Origin: Anaeromicrobium sediminis | Lineage (GTDB): Bacteria; Bacillota; Clostridia; Peptostreptococcales; Thermotaleaceae | Reading direction: 5' to 3' | Length of the DNA: 64,000 nucleotides | Assembly: GCF_002270055.1 (NCBI RefSeq) | Contig: NZ_NIBG01000003.1 | Location: forward strand, 62,001 to 126,000 | Part shown: positions 44,915-55,068 of the stretch, piece after piece | How the letters are laid out: the number at the start of each line of letters is the position of its first letter | Position numbering within the stretch: the stretch's first letter is position 1 | Made by a program: the position numbers and the translations under genes | Notes under the pieces: model-generated | Seen by the model: only the letters and a program-made list of their open reading frames with translations | Database searches by the model: none | Told to the model about the DNA's origin: nothing

Positions 44915-46459
44915 ATGGGACAAAATGAATTAGTGTTATACAATGGACAACTTATAACATTAGATTCTAAGGGATCTAATGCTAATTGGATATATATTAA
45001 AGATGGATATATTAAGGATTTCGGTATAGATGATGGATATGAGAAATATAAAGAAAATGTTAAAATGATGGATTTAAAAAATAAATATGCTATTCCTGGA
45101 TTCATAGATAGTCATGTACACCTTGTACAGACGGGATTAAATAAATTGGCAAATAACTTTTCAGCATGTAGGTCTATAAAAGATGTGGTAAGTGTGATTA
45201 AAGATGGAAATATGGAAAAAAGTTCTATGGGCCCAGTAATAAGAGGGGTTGCCTTAGAAGAAATAAAACTGGAAGAAAAACGTATGCCGACTAGGTGGGA
45301 ACTTGATGTGGTTCATCCTAAAAAGATCCTATGGATATCTACTGTAGATTATCAGATCACCGTAGTAAATACCCATACTTATAAGTTTTTAAATTTACCA
45401 TACAACATAGAAGGCATAGAACGAGATGAAAGGGGAATTCCTACAGGAGTACTTACAGGTAGGGCTAATTTCATAGCTAGAAAGAAACTACTTGGTATTA
45501 TCTCTGATGAAGAGAGGAAAGAGGGAGTAGAAATAGCCTTAAAGGAAGCAATAAAGAAGGGCGTGACCACTATAAATGCCATGGAAGGTGGATTTTTATT
45601 CCATGATAAGGACGCATTATATGTACATGAAAATATAAAAAAATTTCCAATTGATGTAGAGTTATTCTTTCAAACTACCCATGTGGAGAAAGTTAAGGAG
45701 TTAGGCTTAAACAGAATTGGTGGAAGTATATTTCTAGATGGGTCTTTTCAAGCTAGGACTGCAGCTATGGAACTTCCCTATGAAGACCTAAATAGTACAA
45801 GGGGAGATTTATACTTTACATATGATGAATTAGAAGCATTTATATTAGCTGGCATTAAGATGAATATGGATACTACCATCCATGCGGTGGGAGAGAGGGC
45901 CATAAGTAGAATAATAAAAGTATATGAAGAAGCTAAGAGTCAGTTTCCTGATAGTAAGAGCATAATGAGGGTTCAACACTTTGAAATACCAAGAGAAGAG
46001 GATATGGATAAAGGATCAAAACTAGGTATAATAGCATCTATGACGCCAGCTTTTGAATATTTCTGGGGTGGAGAAGGAAAGACCTATGATAAAAGATTGG
46101 GAAAAGAAAGAATCATGAAAACTAATCCATTTAAAACCTTAATTGAAAAGGGATTTGTAATTGCAGGTGGATCTGAAAGTGATTTGACTCCAATAGATCC
46201 TTTGCTAGGTATTCATGCAATCTTGAATCACCATAACAAAGAAGAACGTATAAGTAATAAGGATGCCCTTCATATGTTTACCTTAAACGGAGCCAAGGCC
46301 ATAGGTAAAGATAATATTAAAGGTAAATTGGAAAAGGGATATATGGCAGATATATGTATATTAGATGAGAATCCACTAGAGTGTGACAGGAAGAAGATTA
46401 AAGATATAAGTGTGTTAGCTACTATTAAGTCTGGAAAAATACTGTTTAATAATATATAG
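44915..46459 (+). CDS. YtcJ-like metal-dependent amidohydrolase
   Basis: A 514-residue TIM-barrel amidohydrolase. N-terminal metal motif FIDSHVHL, later HAVGERA and GGSESDLTPIDP (for the active-site Asp), and the C-terminal beta-sandwich with GKLEKGYMADICILDENP. Members hydrolyse C-N bonds in small molecules; exact substrate unknown. GGAGG lies 5-6 bases before the ATG. It is followed after 24 bases by a SARP-like regulator gene and is preceded by rocB, a likely amino-compound catabolic cluster. Confidence 0.88.
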   Translation: MGQNELVLYNGQLITLDSKGSNANWIYIKDGYIKDFGIDDGYEKYKENVKMMDLKNKYAIPGFIDSHVHLVQTGLNKLANNFSACRSIKDVVSVIKDGNMEKSSMGPVIRGVALEEIKLEEKRMPTRWELDVVHPKKILWISTVDYQITVVNTHTYKFLNLPYNIEGIERDERGIPTGVLTGRANFIARKKLLGIISDEERKEGVEIALKEAIKKGVTTINAMEGGFLFHDKDALYVHENIKKFPIDVELFFQTTHVEKVKELGLNRIGGSIFLDGSFQARTAAMELPYEDLNSTRGDLYFTYDELEAFILAGIKMNMDTTIHAVGERAISRIIKVYEEAKSQFPDSKSIMRVQHFEIPREEDMDKGSKLGIIASMTPAFEYFWGGEGKTYDKRLGKERIMKTNPFKTLIEKGFVIAGGSESDLTPIDPLLGIHAILNHHNKEERISNKDALHMFTLNGAKAIGKDNIKGKLEKGYMADICILDENPLECDRKKIKDISVLATIKSGKILFNNI

Positions 46460-46483
46460 AGATAGCAGATTGGGGAGATAGTC

Positions 46484-47620
46484 TTGCTAAAGATGAAATT
46501 TTTAGGGGAGCCTAAAGTTATTTTTGAGGACAAGGATATTACTAAATCCATAAGTAGTAAGGGAATCGGCATTCTGGCATATTTAATGTCTAAAAAGAGG
46601 GGCATGAAAATTCATAGGGAAAAGCTTGCCACTCTATTTTGGAATGATAGTTCAGATAAATCTGCAAAATACAATTTAAGATATACTTTATGGGCAATAA
46701 AAAAATCACTAAAGAATTATAATATGGACCATATAATACTTTCCAATGATAAAAGTTATTGTTTAATCGATGAAAATGCAAATTTAGAATGTGATTTAGA
46801 ATATTTTGAGACAATGGCAGAAGAAATCTTTAAGGGAAACTGGCAAGGTATAGAGGAATTTACCACCCTATATAAGGGAGAATTTCTTCAAGATTTCCAT
46901 GTATATAATAATAGAGATTTAGACGACTGGATTATATATCAAAGGGAAAGGATACAAAAGATATATTTTAAAGGTTTAAAGAAATTATCAGAAACCTTTT
47001 GTGAACTAGAAGAATACTCTAAGGCAATAGAGTATTTAGAAAAACTGTTATATATGAACCCTTTAGATGAAGATATACACAGAAGACTAATGAAAATATA
47101 TTTTCTAGGAGGCAATAGGGTTGCTGCCATTAAGCAATACGAAAAATGTAGGAATATACTTCGAACTGAGCTAAATATAAGCCCTATGGAGAAAACTAGA
47201 AAGATGTATGAAAATATTAAAAATGGAGATATAAAGAATCAAGAAGAAAATAAAGGAACAGTGGAGTATGTGTATCCAGAATTTTTCATACTTACAGAGA
47301 TAATTGAGCAGACTTTAAATACATATCCAAATCTTTTAGAAAATATAAAAGACTCATATAAGGCTGAGTTAATTAAGATTATACCAGAGGTTGAGATGGA
47401 TGAAGGCCAATGGAATATTACTTATTTGTCACCCCATATAGAAAAACTTAGGATATTTAGAGCATGTGGAGAGATTTTAAAGATATCTTTAAAGTTTGGG
47501 GAATTACCTATAATTAAGGTGAATGGACAGGTTGATAAAATATCTAGAGAGTTTTTAGAATATGTTAAGAGAAAATTTCCACAGGTATATATAGAACTTA
47601 CCTTTAGTTATACTAAATAA
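46484..47620 (+). CDS. SARP/BTAD-type transcriptional activator
   Basis: A 378-residue regulator. Residues ~1-95 are a winged-helix OmpR-type DNA-binding domain (KGIGILAYLMSKKRG, HREKLATLFW, AKYNLRYTLWAIKKSL), then a bacterial transcriptional activation domain with TPR-like helices (~100-250; EYLEKLLYMNPLDEDIHRRLMK). The C-terminal ~130 residues are unrecognised. TTG start with GGGGAGA upstream. SARP proteins are best known in Actinobacteria; Clostridia carry similar ones. Position suggests control of the adjacent amidohydrolase/rocB genes. Confidence 0.83.
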   Translation: MLKMKFLGEPKVIFEDKDITKSISSKGIGILAYLMSKKRGMKIHREKLATLFWNDSSDKSAKYNLRYTLWAIKKSLKNYNMDHIILSNDKSYCLIDENANLECDLEYFETMAEEIFKGNWQGIEEFTTLYKGEFLQDFHVYNNRDLDDWIIYQRERIQKIYFKGLKKLSETFCELEEYSKAIEYLEKLLYMNPLDEDIHRRLMKIYFLGGNRVAAIKQYEKCRNILRTELNISPMEKTRKMYENIKNGDIKNQEENKGTVEYVYPEFFILTEIIEQTLNTYPNLLENIKDSYKAELIKIIPEVEMDEGQWNITYLSPHIEKLRIFRACGEILKISLKFGELPIIKVNGQVDKISREFLEYVKRKFPQVYIELTFSYTK

Positions 47621-47662
47621 GAAAAAGCTCTAGTCATTTTTTTATCTAAATATAGTATGATG

Positions 47663-47712
47663 AATATAGGATAGATAGTTTAATATGACTATAATATCCT
47701 ATATTTTTTTAT
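47663..47712 (+). terminator. Terminator of the SARP-like gene
   Basis: AATATAGGATA (47663-47673) pairs with TATCCTATATT (47695-47705), followed by T7. The loop is 21 bases. Confidence 0.7.
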
Positions 47713-47770
47713 TAGGATTATTAAAGATAGTTCATTAGTTACTAGCTAAAATAACTGCTGGTATCTATTT

Positions 47771-49099
47771 CTAATCTTTTAATACTGGAATTAACATGAT
47801 AATGGTAACAAGTACCGCTAACCCGTCTGCTATTGGTGTTGAAAGCCATACTCCCGTCAATCCTAATACTCTTGGTAGTAAAAGCACAACAGGTATTAAG
47901 AAAATAAATTGTCTTGCAGCACTAAGGAACAGAGCTTTTTTAATTTGAGCAACGGATTGGAAATAGGCTGTTCCAAGTAAGTTAATGCTTAATAGGGGTA
48001 ACATGACATTAAATAATCGGACTCCATTAACTGCTATGGGCATAGTTGGTGAACTTGGTTCTATAAAGAGTTCCATAAATATAGTTGGAACAGTTTCTAA
48101 TAATATAAATACTACTGTTGAAAATGCAACTGCCATACTTGTAGCAACAATTAATGTTTTTTTAACTCTGTCCTTTAAATTAGCCCCATGATTATAACCA
48201 ATAATAGGTTGCATACCTTGTTGAATTCCCATTACAGGCATTATAAACATGCTATAAAGACTATTAACACCACCCATGGCTGTAATTGCAGCATTACCAC
48301 CGTATTTTACCAATGATACATTAAGGAGTATCATGGCCATACTAGAACCAATGGGTGTAATAAAAGAGGAAGCGCCTATACTCACTATTTCTTTAACTAG
48401 CTTAACATCTGGTATTAAATCTTTTACTACAATTTTAAGAACACCTTTGCCTTTCAAATAATAAAATCCTAACACTAAAAGCCCAGAAAATTGGCCAATA
48501 ATTGTTGCTATGGCTGCTCCTCTAACACCCCATCCCAAAATATCAATAAAGATATAGTCTAAGACTATATTGGTTAAGGCTGATGTTACCATGGCTATCA
48601 TGGATAAGTTGGGTTGTCCTTCCGTTCTAACAGCACTAGCAAGTGAAAAGGAAATAAGTTGAAATGTAACACCAATCAAAACAATGTTCATATAGTCTAT
48701 TGAATAGGGAAGAACGGCTTTATCTGCACCAAGACCTATTAGTAGACCCTCTAGATTCAAATAGCCTCCAATAGTTACAATTAATCCAACAATGGCTGCC
48801 ATACTCAACATATTACTAAAAATATGATTGGCACTTTTTTGGTTGCCCTCACCAAGTTTAATTGAAATCAAAGCAGTACCACCAACACCCACTAAACTAG
48901 CAAATCCAAAGATTAATATCATTAGGGGAAATGAGATAGTAAGGCCAGCTAATGCATTTTCTCCTACAAACTTTCCAATAAAAATTCTATCCACTATATT
49001 ATAAATGGCATTAACTAAATTAGCTATAACTGCGGGTATAGAGTACTGTGCTAAAAGTTTCGGTATAGACTGTTGTCCTAACCTAGATGTATTATCCAT
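47771..49099 (-). CDS. MATE-family exporter
   Basis: A 442-residue, twelve-segment MATE protein beginning MDNTSRLGQQSIPKLLAQYS and containing NAIYNIVDRIFIGKFVG, SLVGVGGTALISIKLGEG and GIQQGMQPIIGYNHGAN. Multidrug/cation antiport is expected. Complement of AGGAGA lies before the ATG. Divergent from a MarR regulator gene, the usual repressor-exporter arrangement; the promoter TTGACA-17-TATTAT for this gene is on the opposite strand at 49175-49147. Confidence 0.9.
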   Translation of the reverse strand: MDNTSRLGQQSIPKLLAQYSIPAVIANLVNAIYNIVDRIFIGKFVGENALAGLTISFPLMILIFGFASLVGVGGTALISIKLGEGNQKSANHIFSNMLSMAAIVGLIVTIGGYLNLEGLLIGLGADKAVLPYSIDYMNIVLIGVTFQLISFSLASAVRTEGQPNLSMIAMVTSALTNIVLDYIFIDILGWGVRGAAIATIIGQFSGLLVLGFYYLKGKGVLKIVVKDLIPDVKLVKEIVSIGASSFITPIGSSMAMILLNVSLVKYGGNAAITAMGGVNSLYSMFIMPVMGIQQGMQPIIGYNHGANLKDRVKKTLIVATSMAVAFSTVVFILLETVPTIFMELFIEPSSPTMPIAVNGVRLFNVMLPLLSINLLGTAYFQSVAQIKKALFLSAARQFIFLIPVVLLLPRVLGLTGVWLSTPIADGLAVLVTIIMLIPVLKD

Positions 49100-49146
49100 A
49101 TTGCATTCTCCTTACATTAAAGATAGTTAGTTTTCTTACGATATAA

Positions 49147-49224
49147 ATAATAACATCTTGAAATATTCGTGTCAACAGGTTGCATTTCTAACCAATTGAC
49201 CTTCTTCTTATTCATTGGTATAAT
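49147..49224. promoter_or_regulatory. Back-to-back promoters of MATE (-) and MarR (+)
   Basis: Minus strand: TTGACA (49175-49170) and TATTAT (49152-49147), 17-base spacing, for MATE. Plus strand: TTGACC (49196-49201) and TATAAT (49219-49224), 17-base spacing, for MarR. The sites are only about 20 bases apart, so one MarR dimer in between could control both. Confidence 0.75.
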
Positions 49225-49323
49225 ATTATTAATATAACCAAACCTTTAGTTCAATAATCGGCTCAGTTAGTATTGAGGTTGGAAAGTTAAGGCATTAAAA
49301 TATATTAGAAGAGGTGATTAACC

Positions 49324-49776
49324 ATTATACGGACAGATGAGACAATACAAACCATTCTTGATCTTTTTCCTATGATTACAGAAATCTTTTTTAATGATTT
49401 TCAAACAGCATCAGATCTATTAAAGGATCTTAATAGCACACATACAAAAACACTTATGGCCCTTAAATATGAAGGTAGTTCTACTATGAGTTCTATTAGT
49501 CGTAAAATTGAACTTGAAAAAGGATCGTTCACTCCTGTAGCCAATAAGCTCATTAAATTAGGTTATATTGAGAAGGTTCAATCTACTGAAGATAAACGTA
49601 AAAGCCTATTACAATTAACTGAATCAGGTCATAACTTTGCTGAAAGATTTCATGAAGAACATACTAAATATATTTACAATCAGCTTAGTAAACTTTCTGA
49701 AGCTGAAAGAGGTGCTTATTTAGCTGCTATCAATTTAGTTCAATGTTTATCTAGAAAGATATTAGAAGAAAAATAA
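49324..49776 (+). CDS. MarR-family regulator, probable ATT start
   Basis: A 150-residue winged-helix regulator: ALKYEGSSTMSSISRKIELEKGSFTPVANKL is the DNA-recognition region and the wing has EDKRKSLLQLTESG. The first in-frame ATG is 49372, but it has no RBS, while GAGGTG (49311-49316) is correctly spaced for ATT at 49324, giving a coding-like N-terminus (IIRTDETIQTILDLFP) and the usual first helix. An in-frame TGA lies three codons before that ATT, and no ATG/GTG/TTG occurs between. The ATT start is therefore favoured. Likely represses the divergent MATE gene. Confidence 0.75.
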   Translation: MIRTDETIQTILDLFPMITEIFFNDFQTASDLLKDLNSTHTKTLMALKYEGSSTMSSISRKIELEKGSFTPVANKLIKLGYIEKVQSTEDKRKSLLQLTESGHNFAERFHEEHTKYIYNQLSKLSEAERGAYLAAINLVQCLSRKILEEK

Positions 49777-49812
49777 AAGCCTAACCAAGTTTTTTAGGTT
49801 GGACTTTTTTAC
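49777..49812 (+). terminator. Terminator of the marR gene
   Basis: AAGCCTAACC (49777-49786) pairs with GGTTGGACTT (49797-49806) with one mismatch and one G-T pair, then T-run. Dispersed element copy 4 follows. Confidence 0.7.
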
Positions 49813-49977
49813 TTACTAGGAAATTATAAATTTTTGCAACTGTGAATAAGTAAAAATAAGGGGTTGTAGGGGAAGAATTCCCCTGCCCGCTGTAAAGGAA
49901 GGTGCTCAGATTGCGATAGCAATCGTCGAAGGAAACCATAGGGTTTCCTAGGGAAGCACAGGTCGTATGCTTTTTTT
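49813..49977 (+). repeat. Dispersed structured element, copy 4 of 4
   Basis: A 165-bp copy after TTAC (49809-49812). Left hairpin AAATT/AATTT, GTGAATAAGT, GGGGAA/TTCCCC, GATTGC/GCAATC and GGAAACC/GGTTTCC; the last stem differs from copies 1 and 2 by a G-C to A-T pair exchange. The final hairpin is weakened (GCACAGGTCGTATGC) but still ends in T7. Confidence 0.9.
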
Positions 49978-49988
49978 ATATTTTACCT

Positions 49989-52169
49989 TTATATTACTCT
50001 TATAATATCCTTTAATAAATCTTCATCCCTTGAAGAACTTCCCACCATTATTTCAAATTCTCCAGGCTCAACTAGAGATTCATTATTTTTGTTAATTAAG
50101 CTTAAGGACGAAATGGAAAGGGGAATATGTACTGTAGTTTTTTCACCTTTCTCTAAAGTCACACGACTAAAGGCCTTAAGTTCCTTTATTGGTGTAGTTA
50201 TAGATGAATAAATATCATTTATATATAATTGAATTATTTCAGTACCAGTACGGTTTCCTATGTTTTCTATATCTATAGATACGGAAATAGTATCCTTAGG
50301 AGAAACTTCCTTTGATGATATTTTTAGATTAGAATATTTATATTTAGTATAGGACAGGCCGTATCCAAAGGGAAATAGGGCCGTATCATCCATTTCCACA
50401 TATTCTCCACCATGCCATCCTGGCATTTTATTATAATATACAGGTTGTTGGCCCACATGTTTAGGAAAGGAAATGGTTAATTTCCCAGAAGGATTGTAAT
50501 CTCCAAATAGGATAGAGGCTATGGCATTACCACCTTCCATACCAGGGTTAAATGCCTCTAATATGCCATGGGCATGTTCCTTTATCCAAGGAATAGTAAG
50601 GGGCTTTCCATTTAAAAGTACCACTATTAGGGGTTTATTTGTATTATATAGTTCCTTTAATAACCTATCTTGCGCCCCTGTTAAATTCAAATCTACCCTA
50701 TCTCTCATCTCACCATTTAATATGTTAGTGTCTCCTACTACAGCTATTATCACATCTGAATCCATAGCGATGTTAACAGCTTCATCTATGAAGTGATTAT
50801 TTTCATCTAACATGTCACATCCTTTGTTGTATACTAATTTAGTATTAGGGCCTAACCTTTTTTTCATACCATTTAAAACAGTAACTATAGGGCTAATATC
50901 ATAATCTTTATGATAATTATAAGTAGGTATTTTGGGATGTTCCCTCGTTCCAAAGGACCAGTCTCCCAGTTGAGCCTGAACATCATCACAACTAGGTCCT
51001 ATTAAGGCTATTTGCTTTAAATCATCCCTAAGGGGCAGTATATTATCTTCATTTTTTAATAATACTATGGATTCGAGAGCTACTTCATAGGCAAACTTTT
51101 TATGATTAGGACAACCGATTATTTTCTCCTTCTCATCCATATCTGGAAATCTCTTTTTATCAAATAAACCAAGTTTAAATTTGTATTCTAATATTGGTCT
51201 ACAGGCTTTATTTAAGAGTTTTTCTGAAATAGTACCTTCCTTTACTAGCTCTACTGTATGGTCATAAAAATCAGGAGTGGACATGATCATGTTATTACCA
51301 CATTCTACAGCTATCTTACAAGCCTCTTTCATTGAAGCGGCTACTTTTTGTTTTGTATGTAGATTTCCCACATTATCCCAATCTGTTACTACAAAACCTT
51401 TAAATTTCCACTCATCCTTTAATATGTCCTTGAGCATCCAACTATTTGCAGAACAAGGTATGCCATCTATGGAATTATATCCGGCCATAAATGTGGAGCA
51501 TCCTGATTCAACAGCTTTTTTAAAGGGCGGGAAGAATAGGGATTTTAATTGACGTTCTGACACATGGGCCTCTGATGAATCTCGACCTCCCACCGTTTCT
51601 CCATAGGCGGCAAAGTGCTTAGCACAAGCCAATATGCTAGTGGGTGATGATAAATTTTCTCCTTGATATCCTTCAATCATGGCTGATGATAATTCTCCTA
51701 TTAGATAAGGGTCTTCACCAAAGGTTTCATCAACTCTACCCCATCTCATATCTCTACCTATACATAATATGGGAGAGAAGGTCCAGTGCATTCCTGTTAA
51801 AATCACTTCATGGGCTGTGATTCGTGCCACCTTTTCTAGAAGCTCAGGATTCCAACTAGAGGCCATAGCCAATTGAGATGGAAATACGGTGGCACCACTA
51901 TAAAAGGCATGGCCATGGACTGCGTCTATGCCAAATAATATGGGAATACCTAACCTAGTTTTTAAAGCCATCTTCTGCAATTTTATAGGAGCATCACCAG
52001 TCACATGTAAAAAAGAACCCACATGTCTTTCGTATATCCATTTCTCAGGTTCAATTCTACCGTCTATTTGACACATTTGTCCTACTTTTTCTTCTATGGT
52101 CATTCTTTTAAGTAAATCATTAGTTCTTTCCTCTGGTGTGTATGAAGGATTTTTATAGATTTGTGACAT
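49989..52169 (-). CDS. bglX: Glycoside hydrolase family 3 beta-glucosidase
   Basis: A 726-residue enzyme without signal peptide, so intracellular. GH3 N-terminal barrel (~20-330: ILFGIDAVHG, RDMRWGRVDETFGEDP) with nucleophile Asp in VVTDWDNV, C-terminal alpha/beta sandwich (KNEDNILPL), and a fibronectin-III-like domain at the end (SNLKISSKEVSP onward). It should remove beta-linked glucose or xylose from short oligosaccharides. GGGAGG lies 7 bases before the ATG. Single-gene unit; no linked transporter, convergent with repeat copy 4. Confidence 0.91.
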   Translation of the reverse strand: MSQIYKNPSYTPEERTNDLLKRMTIEEKVGQMCQIDGRIEPEKWIYERHVGSFLHVTGDAPIKLQKMALKTRLGIPILFGIDAVHGHAFYSGATVFPSQLAMASSWNPELLEKVARITAHEVILTGMHWTFSPILCIGRDMRWGRVDETFGEDPYLIGELSSAMIEGYQGENLSSPTSILACAKHFAAYGETVGGRDSSEAHVSERQLKSLFFPPFKKAVESGCSTFMAGYNSIDGIPCSANSWMLKDILKDEWKFKGFVVTDWDNVGNLHTKQKVAASMKEACKIAVECGNNMIMSTPDFYDHTVELVKEGTISEKLLNKACRPILEYKFKLGLFDKKRFPDMDEKEKIIGCPNHKKFAYEVALESIVLLKNEDNILPLRDDLKQIALIGPSCDDVQAQLGDWSFGTREHPKIPTYNYHKDYDISPIVTVLNGMKKRLGPNTKLVYNKGCDMLDENNHFIDEAVNIAMDSDVIIAVVGDTNILNGEMRDRVDLNLTGAQDRLLKELYNTNKPLIVVLLNGKPLTIPWIKEHAHGILEAFNPGMEGGNAIASILFGDYNPSGKLTISFPKHVGQQPVYYNKMPGWHGGEYVEMDDTALFPFGYGLSYTKYKYSNLKISSKEVSPKDTISVSIDIENIGNRTGTEIIQLYINDIYSSITTPIKELKAFSRVTLEKGEKTTVHIPLSISSLSLINKNNESLVEPGEFEIMVGSSSRDEDLLKDIIRVI

Positions 52170-52350
52170 GTTATTACCTCCCTTTTTTATTCAACAAAAC
52201 TAATTCTGGTCTAAATGTATATGAACTTACTTCGGTCATATAAATAAAAAATATTCCTCTATTCTCTACTAACATTAGTAGGCTCTAAAATATATTTATA
52301 AACAAGAGTAACTGTCCCTGTGGTATGATATAGTCAAAGGAGGGGATTAA

Positions 52351-52971
52351 GTGTATAAGGTTAAAAAATTGCATATATTTTATCTAATAACTACTATAAT
52401 AATGTTAATATTATCAGGGATTAATCCCTATGAAAGAAGTACTTGGTTTTTAGAAATAGCCCCTGTGTTAATTGCGCTACCCATATTAATTTATACTTAT
52501 AATAAATTTAGACTTACAGATCTTACATACACATTAATATGGATTCATTGTATTATATTAATGGTGGGAGGACATTATACTTATGCAAAGGTTCCATTAT
52601 TTGACTATATAAGGGATTATTTTGGTCTTGTAAGAAATTATTATGATAGGTTAGGCCATATAGCCCAGGGATTCATACCAGCCATTATAGCCAGGGAATT
52701 GTTAATAAGAAAGACTCCATTGAAATCAGGTGGATGGTTATTTACTATAGTTGTATTTATGTGTTTGGGAGTTAGTGCGGCCTATGAATTAATAGAGTTT
52801 TTGGCAGCTAAGATATTAGGTGAAAATGCAGAAGCATTCTTAGGAACTCAAGGTGATGTTTGGGATACTCAATGGGATATGACTTGTGCTTTAATTGGAA
52901 GTATAACTTCCTTAATAATCTTTAGGAAATATCATGATAGATTAATTAAAAATTTAAACTTTCGTTCTTAG
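52351..52971 (+). CDS. DUF2238/YjdF-family membrane protein
   Basis: A 206-residue membrane protein with five or six hydrophobic segments. The family core is clear: DYFGLVRNYYDRLGHIAQGF, AYELIEFLAAKILGE and GTQGDVWDTQWDMTCALIG, matching DUF2238 (YjdF). Function unknown. GTG start with AGGAGGGG upstream. The last residues (DRLIKNLNFRS) and the terminator they overlap are closely similar at DNA level to the end of the spo0E-like gene at 57411. Confidence 0.85.
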   Translation: MYKVKKLHIFYLITTIIMLILSGINPYERSTWFLEIAPVLIALPILIYTYNKFRLTDLTYTLIWIHCIILMVGGHYTYAKVPLFDYIRDYFGLVRNYYDRLGHIAQGFIPAIIARELLIRKTPLKSGGWLFTIVVFMCLGVSAAYELIEFLAAKILGENAEAFLGTQGDVWDTQWDMTCALIGSITSLIIFRKYHDRLIKNLNFRS

Positions 52972-52986
52972 GGATGAAAGTTTTTT
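52959..52986 (+). terminator. Terminator overlapping the yjdF-like stop codon
   Basis: CTTTCGTT (52959-52966) pairs with GATGAAAG (52973-52980) including two G-T pairs, then T6. The stem encodes the last residues Phe-Arg-Ser. Confidence 0.8.
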
Positions 52987-53137
52987 ATTATGTCTTAAGA
53001 AAAAAATTCCAGTAAATAGTATTCCTAATCTCTTTTTTTTAAGTAAAGGTGATATAATTATAAGAAGTAAATAAGACATCCGTATATGGATGATATTACA
53101 TAAATGATAGACTTAAATAATATGAGGATGATAATTC

Positions 53138-54964
53138 ATGATGAATAGACAAATGATTAGAGACTCTTTATGGACGAGTATAAAAAGAAATAGGCCTATT
53201 ATTGGAGTATCAGTAGGTTCTGGATTATCAGCAAAACAGGCTGATGAAGGAGGAGCAGATCTAATCCTTGCTTTAAGTGCAGGAAGATTTCGAAATGCTG
53301 GAGTAGCGTCATTAGGATGTATGATGCCCTTTGCTAATAGTAATGACTTAGTTATGGATTTTGGGCAAAAGGAAATTTTACAAAGGGTTTGTAATAAACC
53401 AGTTATATTTGGGGCATGTGGTACAGATTTAACATATGATCAAAATGAATTATTAAATAAAATCATTGAAGCAGGTTTTCACGGAATAACCAATTTTCCT
53501 ACAATAGGCATGATTGATGGAATATTTAGAGAAGCACTAGAAGAAATTGGGTTAGGATATGAATGTGAAGTAGAGATGATGAAAAAGGCAGTGAAAAAGG
53601 GCATATTTACCATAGCCTTTGTATTCAACAAGGAACAGGCTGCAAAGATGGCAAATGAAAACGTTGATGTCATATGTACACAACTAGGCTGGACTAGTGG
53701 TGGAGATAAGGGAGTAAAACAAAGGATAAGCATAAATGAGCATATAAAATATGTAGATGAAATAATAAAAACTGTTAAAGGTATAAACCCAAATATTTTC
53801 AATATGGTGTATGGGGGGCCTATAAATGATCCAGAGCAGGCAAATGAATTTTATGAAAAAACTGGAGCAATTGGATATATAGGTGGTTCCAGTTTCGAAA
53901 GAATACCTACAGAAATAAGTATAAAGAAAACTACTGAGAAATTTAAAAATTTTTATAAACTAAAAAAGGAAAATATACGACTAAAACAAGAATTAATAAA
54001 GAAAAAGGGATTCGATGAAATTGTAGGTAAAAGTAAAGGAATGCAGGAAATATATGACATAGTAAATAAAGTTGCAGATAAAAATGTAAATGTTTTAGTC
54101 CAAGGTGAAAGTGGAACGGGAAAAGAATTAATCGTAAGGGCTATTCACTACAACAGTAAAAGATATAAGGGACCCTTCGTAAAAATAAATTGTGCGGCTA
54201 TTTCTAAAAGCATTTTGGAAAGTGAACTTTTTGGCCACGAAAAAGGTTCGTTCACTGGGGCAGATAAGAGAAGATTAGGGAAATTTGAATTGGCTAATAA
54301 AGGAACATTATTTTTAGATGAAGTGGGAGAAATGGATTTAGATGTTCAAGTAAAGCTTCTTAGAATTATTCAGCAGCAGGAATTTCAAAGAGTAGGTGGA
54401 AGTGAAACTATAAAAATAGATGTAAGGATTATCTGCGCTACTAATGTAAATTTGAGGGAAGCTGTAGATAAAGGAAAGTTTAGAGAAGATTTATATTACA
54501 GATTAAATGTAATTTCAATTAATACACCTCCGCTTCGAAAGCATAAAGAAGATATACCACTTCTTATAAATCACTTTTTAAAAAAAATAGATAATAAATT
54601 CGGTTATAATAACACAAAATTAACACCAAATGTTTTAGATATATTTATGGAATATGATTGGCCAGGTAATGTACGAGAATTAGAGCATGTATTGGAAAGA
54701 GCAAGTATATTAAGTGATGGAGAATATATAAGGGTACATGCATTACCTGAGTATTTGCAAAAGGTTTCTGACAAATTACATATTTCATCTGAAAATACCT
54801 TTATTAAACAAAGTATAGAGACCTTTGATCATGTGGAAAAACAATTAATCATGGAAGCTTTGAATCAAACATCATGGAATAGAACCAAGGCAGCTGAAAA
54901 GTTAGGAATTACTCGAAGAACCTTATACAATAAGGTGAAAAAATATAATTTAGAAAAAAGATGA
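53138..54964 (+). CDS. TIM-barrel sensor / sigma-54 enhancer-binding activator
   Basis: A 608-residue one-component activator. Residues ~1-275 are a TIM-barrel domain homologous end to end with the product of the gene at 56368 (phosphoenolpyruvate-hydrolase-like family, PF09370 type); residues ~290-530 are an AAA+ sigma-54 domain ([14 protein letters not shown] in place of [21 protein letters not shown]), and ~565-608 a Fis-type HTH. In the TIM barrel, His182 and His225 of the enzyme-like protein are Gln182 and Tyr225 here. No receiver domain or kinase, so it probably senses a ligand directly and activates the -24/-12 promoter at 55069. GAGG RBS upstream. Confidence 0.9.
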   Translation: MMNRQMIRDSLWTSIKRNRPIIGVSVGSGLSAKQADEGGADLILALSAGRFRNAGVASLGCMMPFANSNDLVMDFGQKEILQRVCNKPVIFGACGTDLTYDQNELLNKIIEAGFHGITNFPTIGMIDGIFREALEEIGLGYECEVEMMKKAVKKGIFTIAFVFNKEQAAKMANENVDVICTQLGWTSGGDKGVKQRISINEHIKYVDEIIKTVKGINPNIFNMVYGGPINDPEQANEFYEKTGAIGYIGGSSFERIPTEISIKKTTEKFKNFYKLKKENIRLKQELIKKKGFDEIVGKSKGMQEIYDIVNKVADKNVNVLVQGESGTGKELIVRAIHYNSKRYKGPFVKINCAAISKSILESELFGHEKGSFTGADKRRLGKFELANKGTLFLDEVGEMDLDVQVKLLRIIQQQEFQRVGGSETIKIDVRIICATNVNLREAVDKGKFREDLYYRLNVISINTPPLRKHKEDIPLLINHFLKKIDNKFGYNNTKLTPNVLDIFMEYDWPGNVRELEHVLERASILSDGEYIRVHALPEYLQKVSDKLHISSENTFIKQSIETFDHVEKQLIMEALNQTSWNRTKAAEKLGITRRTLYNKVKKYNLEKR

Positions 54965-54986
54965 GAATTATTTTCTCATCTTTTTT
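54955..54986 (+). terminator. Terminator overlapping the activator stop codon
   Basis: GATGAGAA (54960-54967) pairs with TTCTCATC (54973-54980), then T6. The TGA stop lies in the stem. It isolates the activator gene from the sigma-54 promoter behind it. Confidence 0.85.
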
Positions 54987-54998
54987 AGAGTGAGAAAT

Positions 54999-55030
54999 AA
55001 ATTCCCAGTTATGAGGAGACGTGGGAATTT
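54999..55030 (+). promoter_or_regulatory. Candidate enhancer: inverted repeat upstream of the sigma-54 promoter
   Basis: AAATTCCCA (54999-55007) and TGGGAATTT (55022-55030) are perfect 9-bp inverted arms with 14 bases between, ending 38 bases before the -24 element. Position and symmetry fit a binding site for the Fis-type HTH of the adjacent activator. Confidence 0.68.
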
Positions 55031-55068
55031 ACTTTCTCAAAATGTACCAAAATCCAACAAAAATGAAT

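Noticed and set aside
47771-49099. Two MATE genes as a recent duplication of the window
   Set aside because: The two proteins (22676 and 47771) share only family-level motifs; DNA is not similar enough for a recent duplication.
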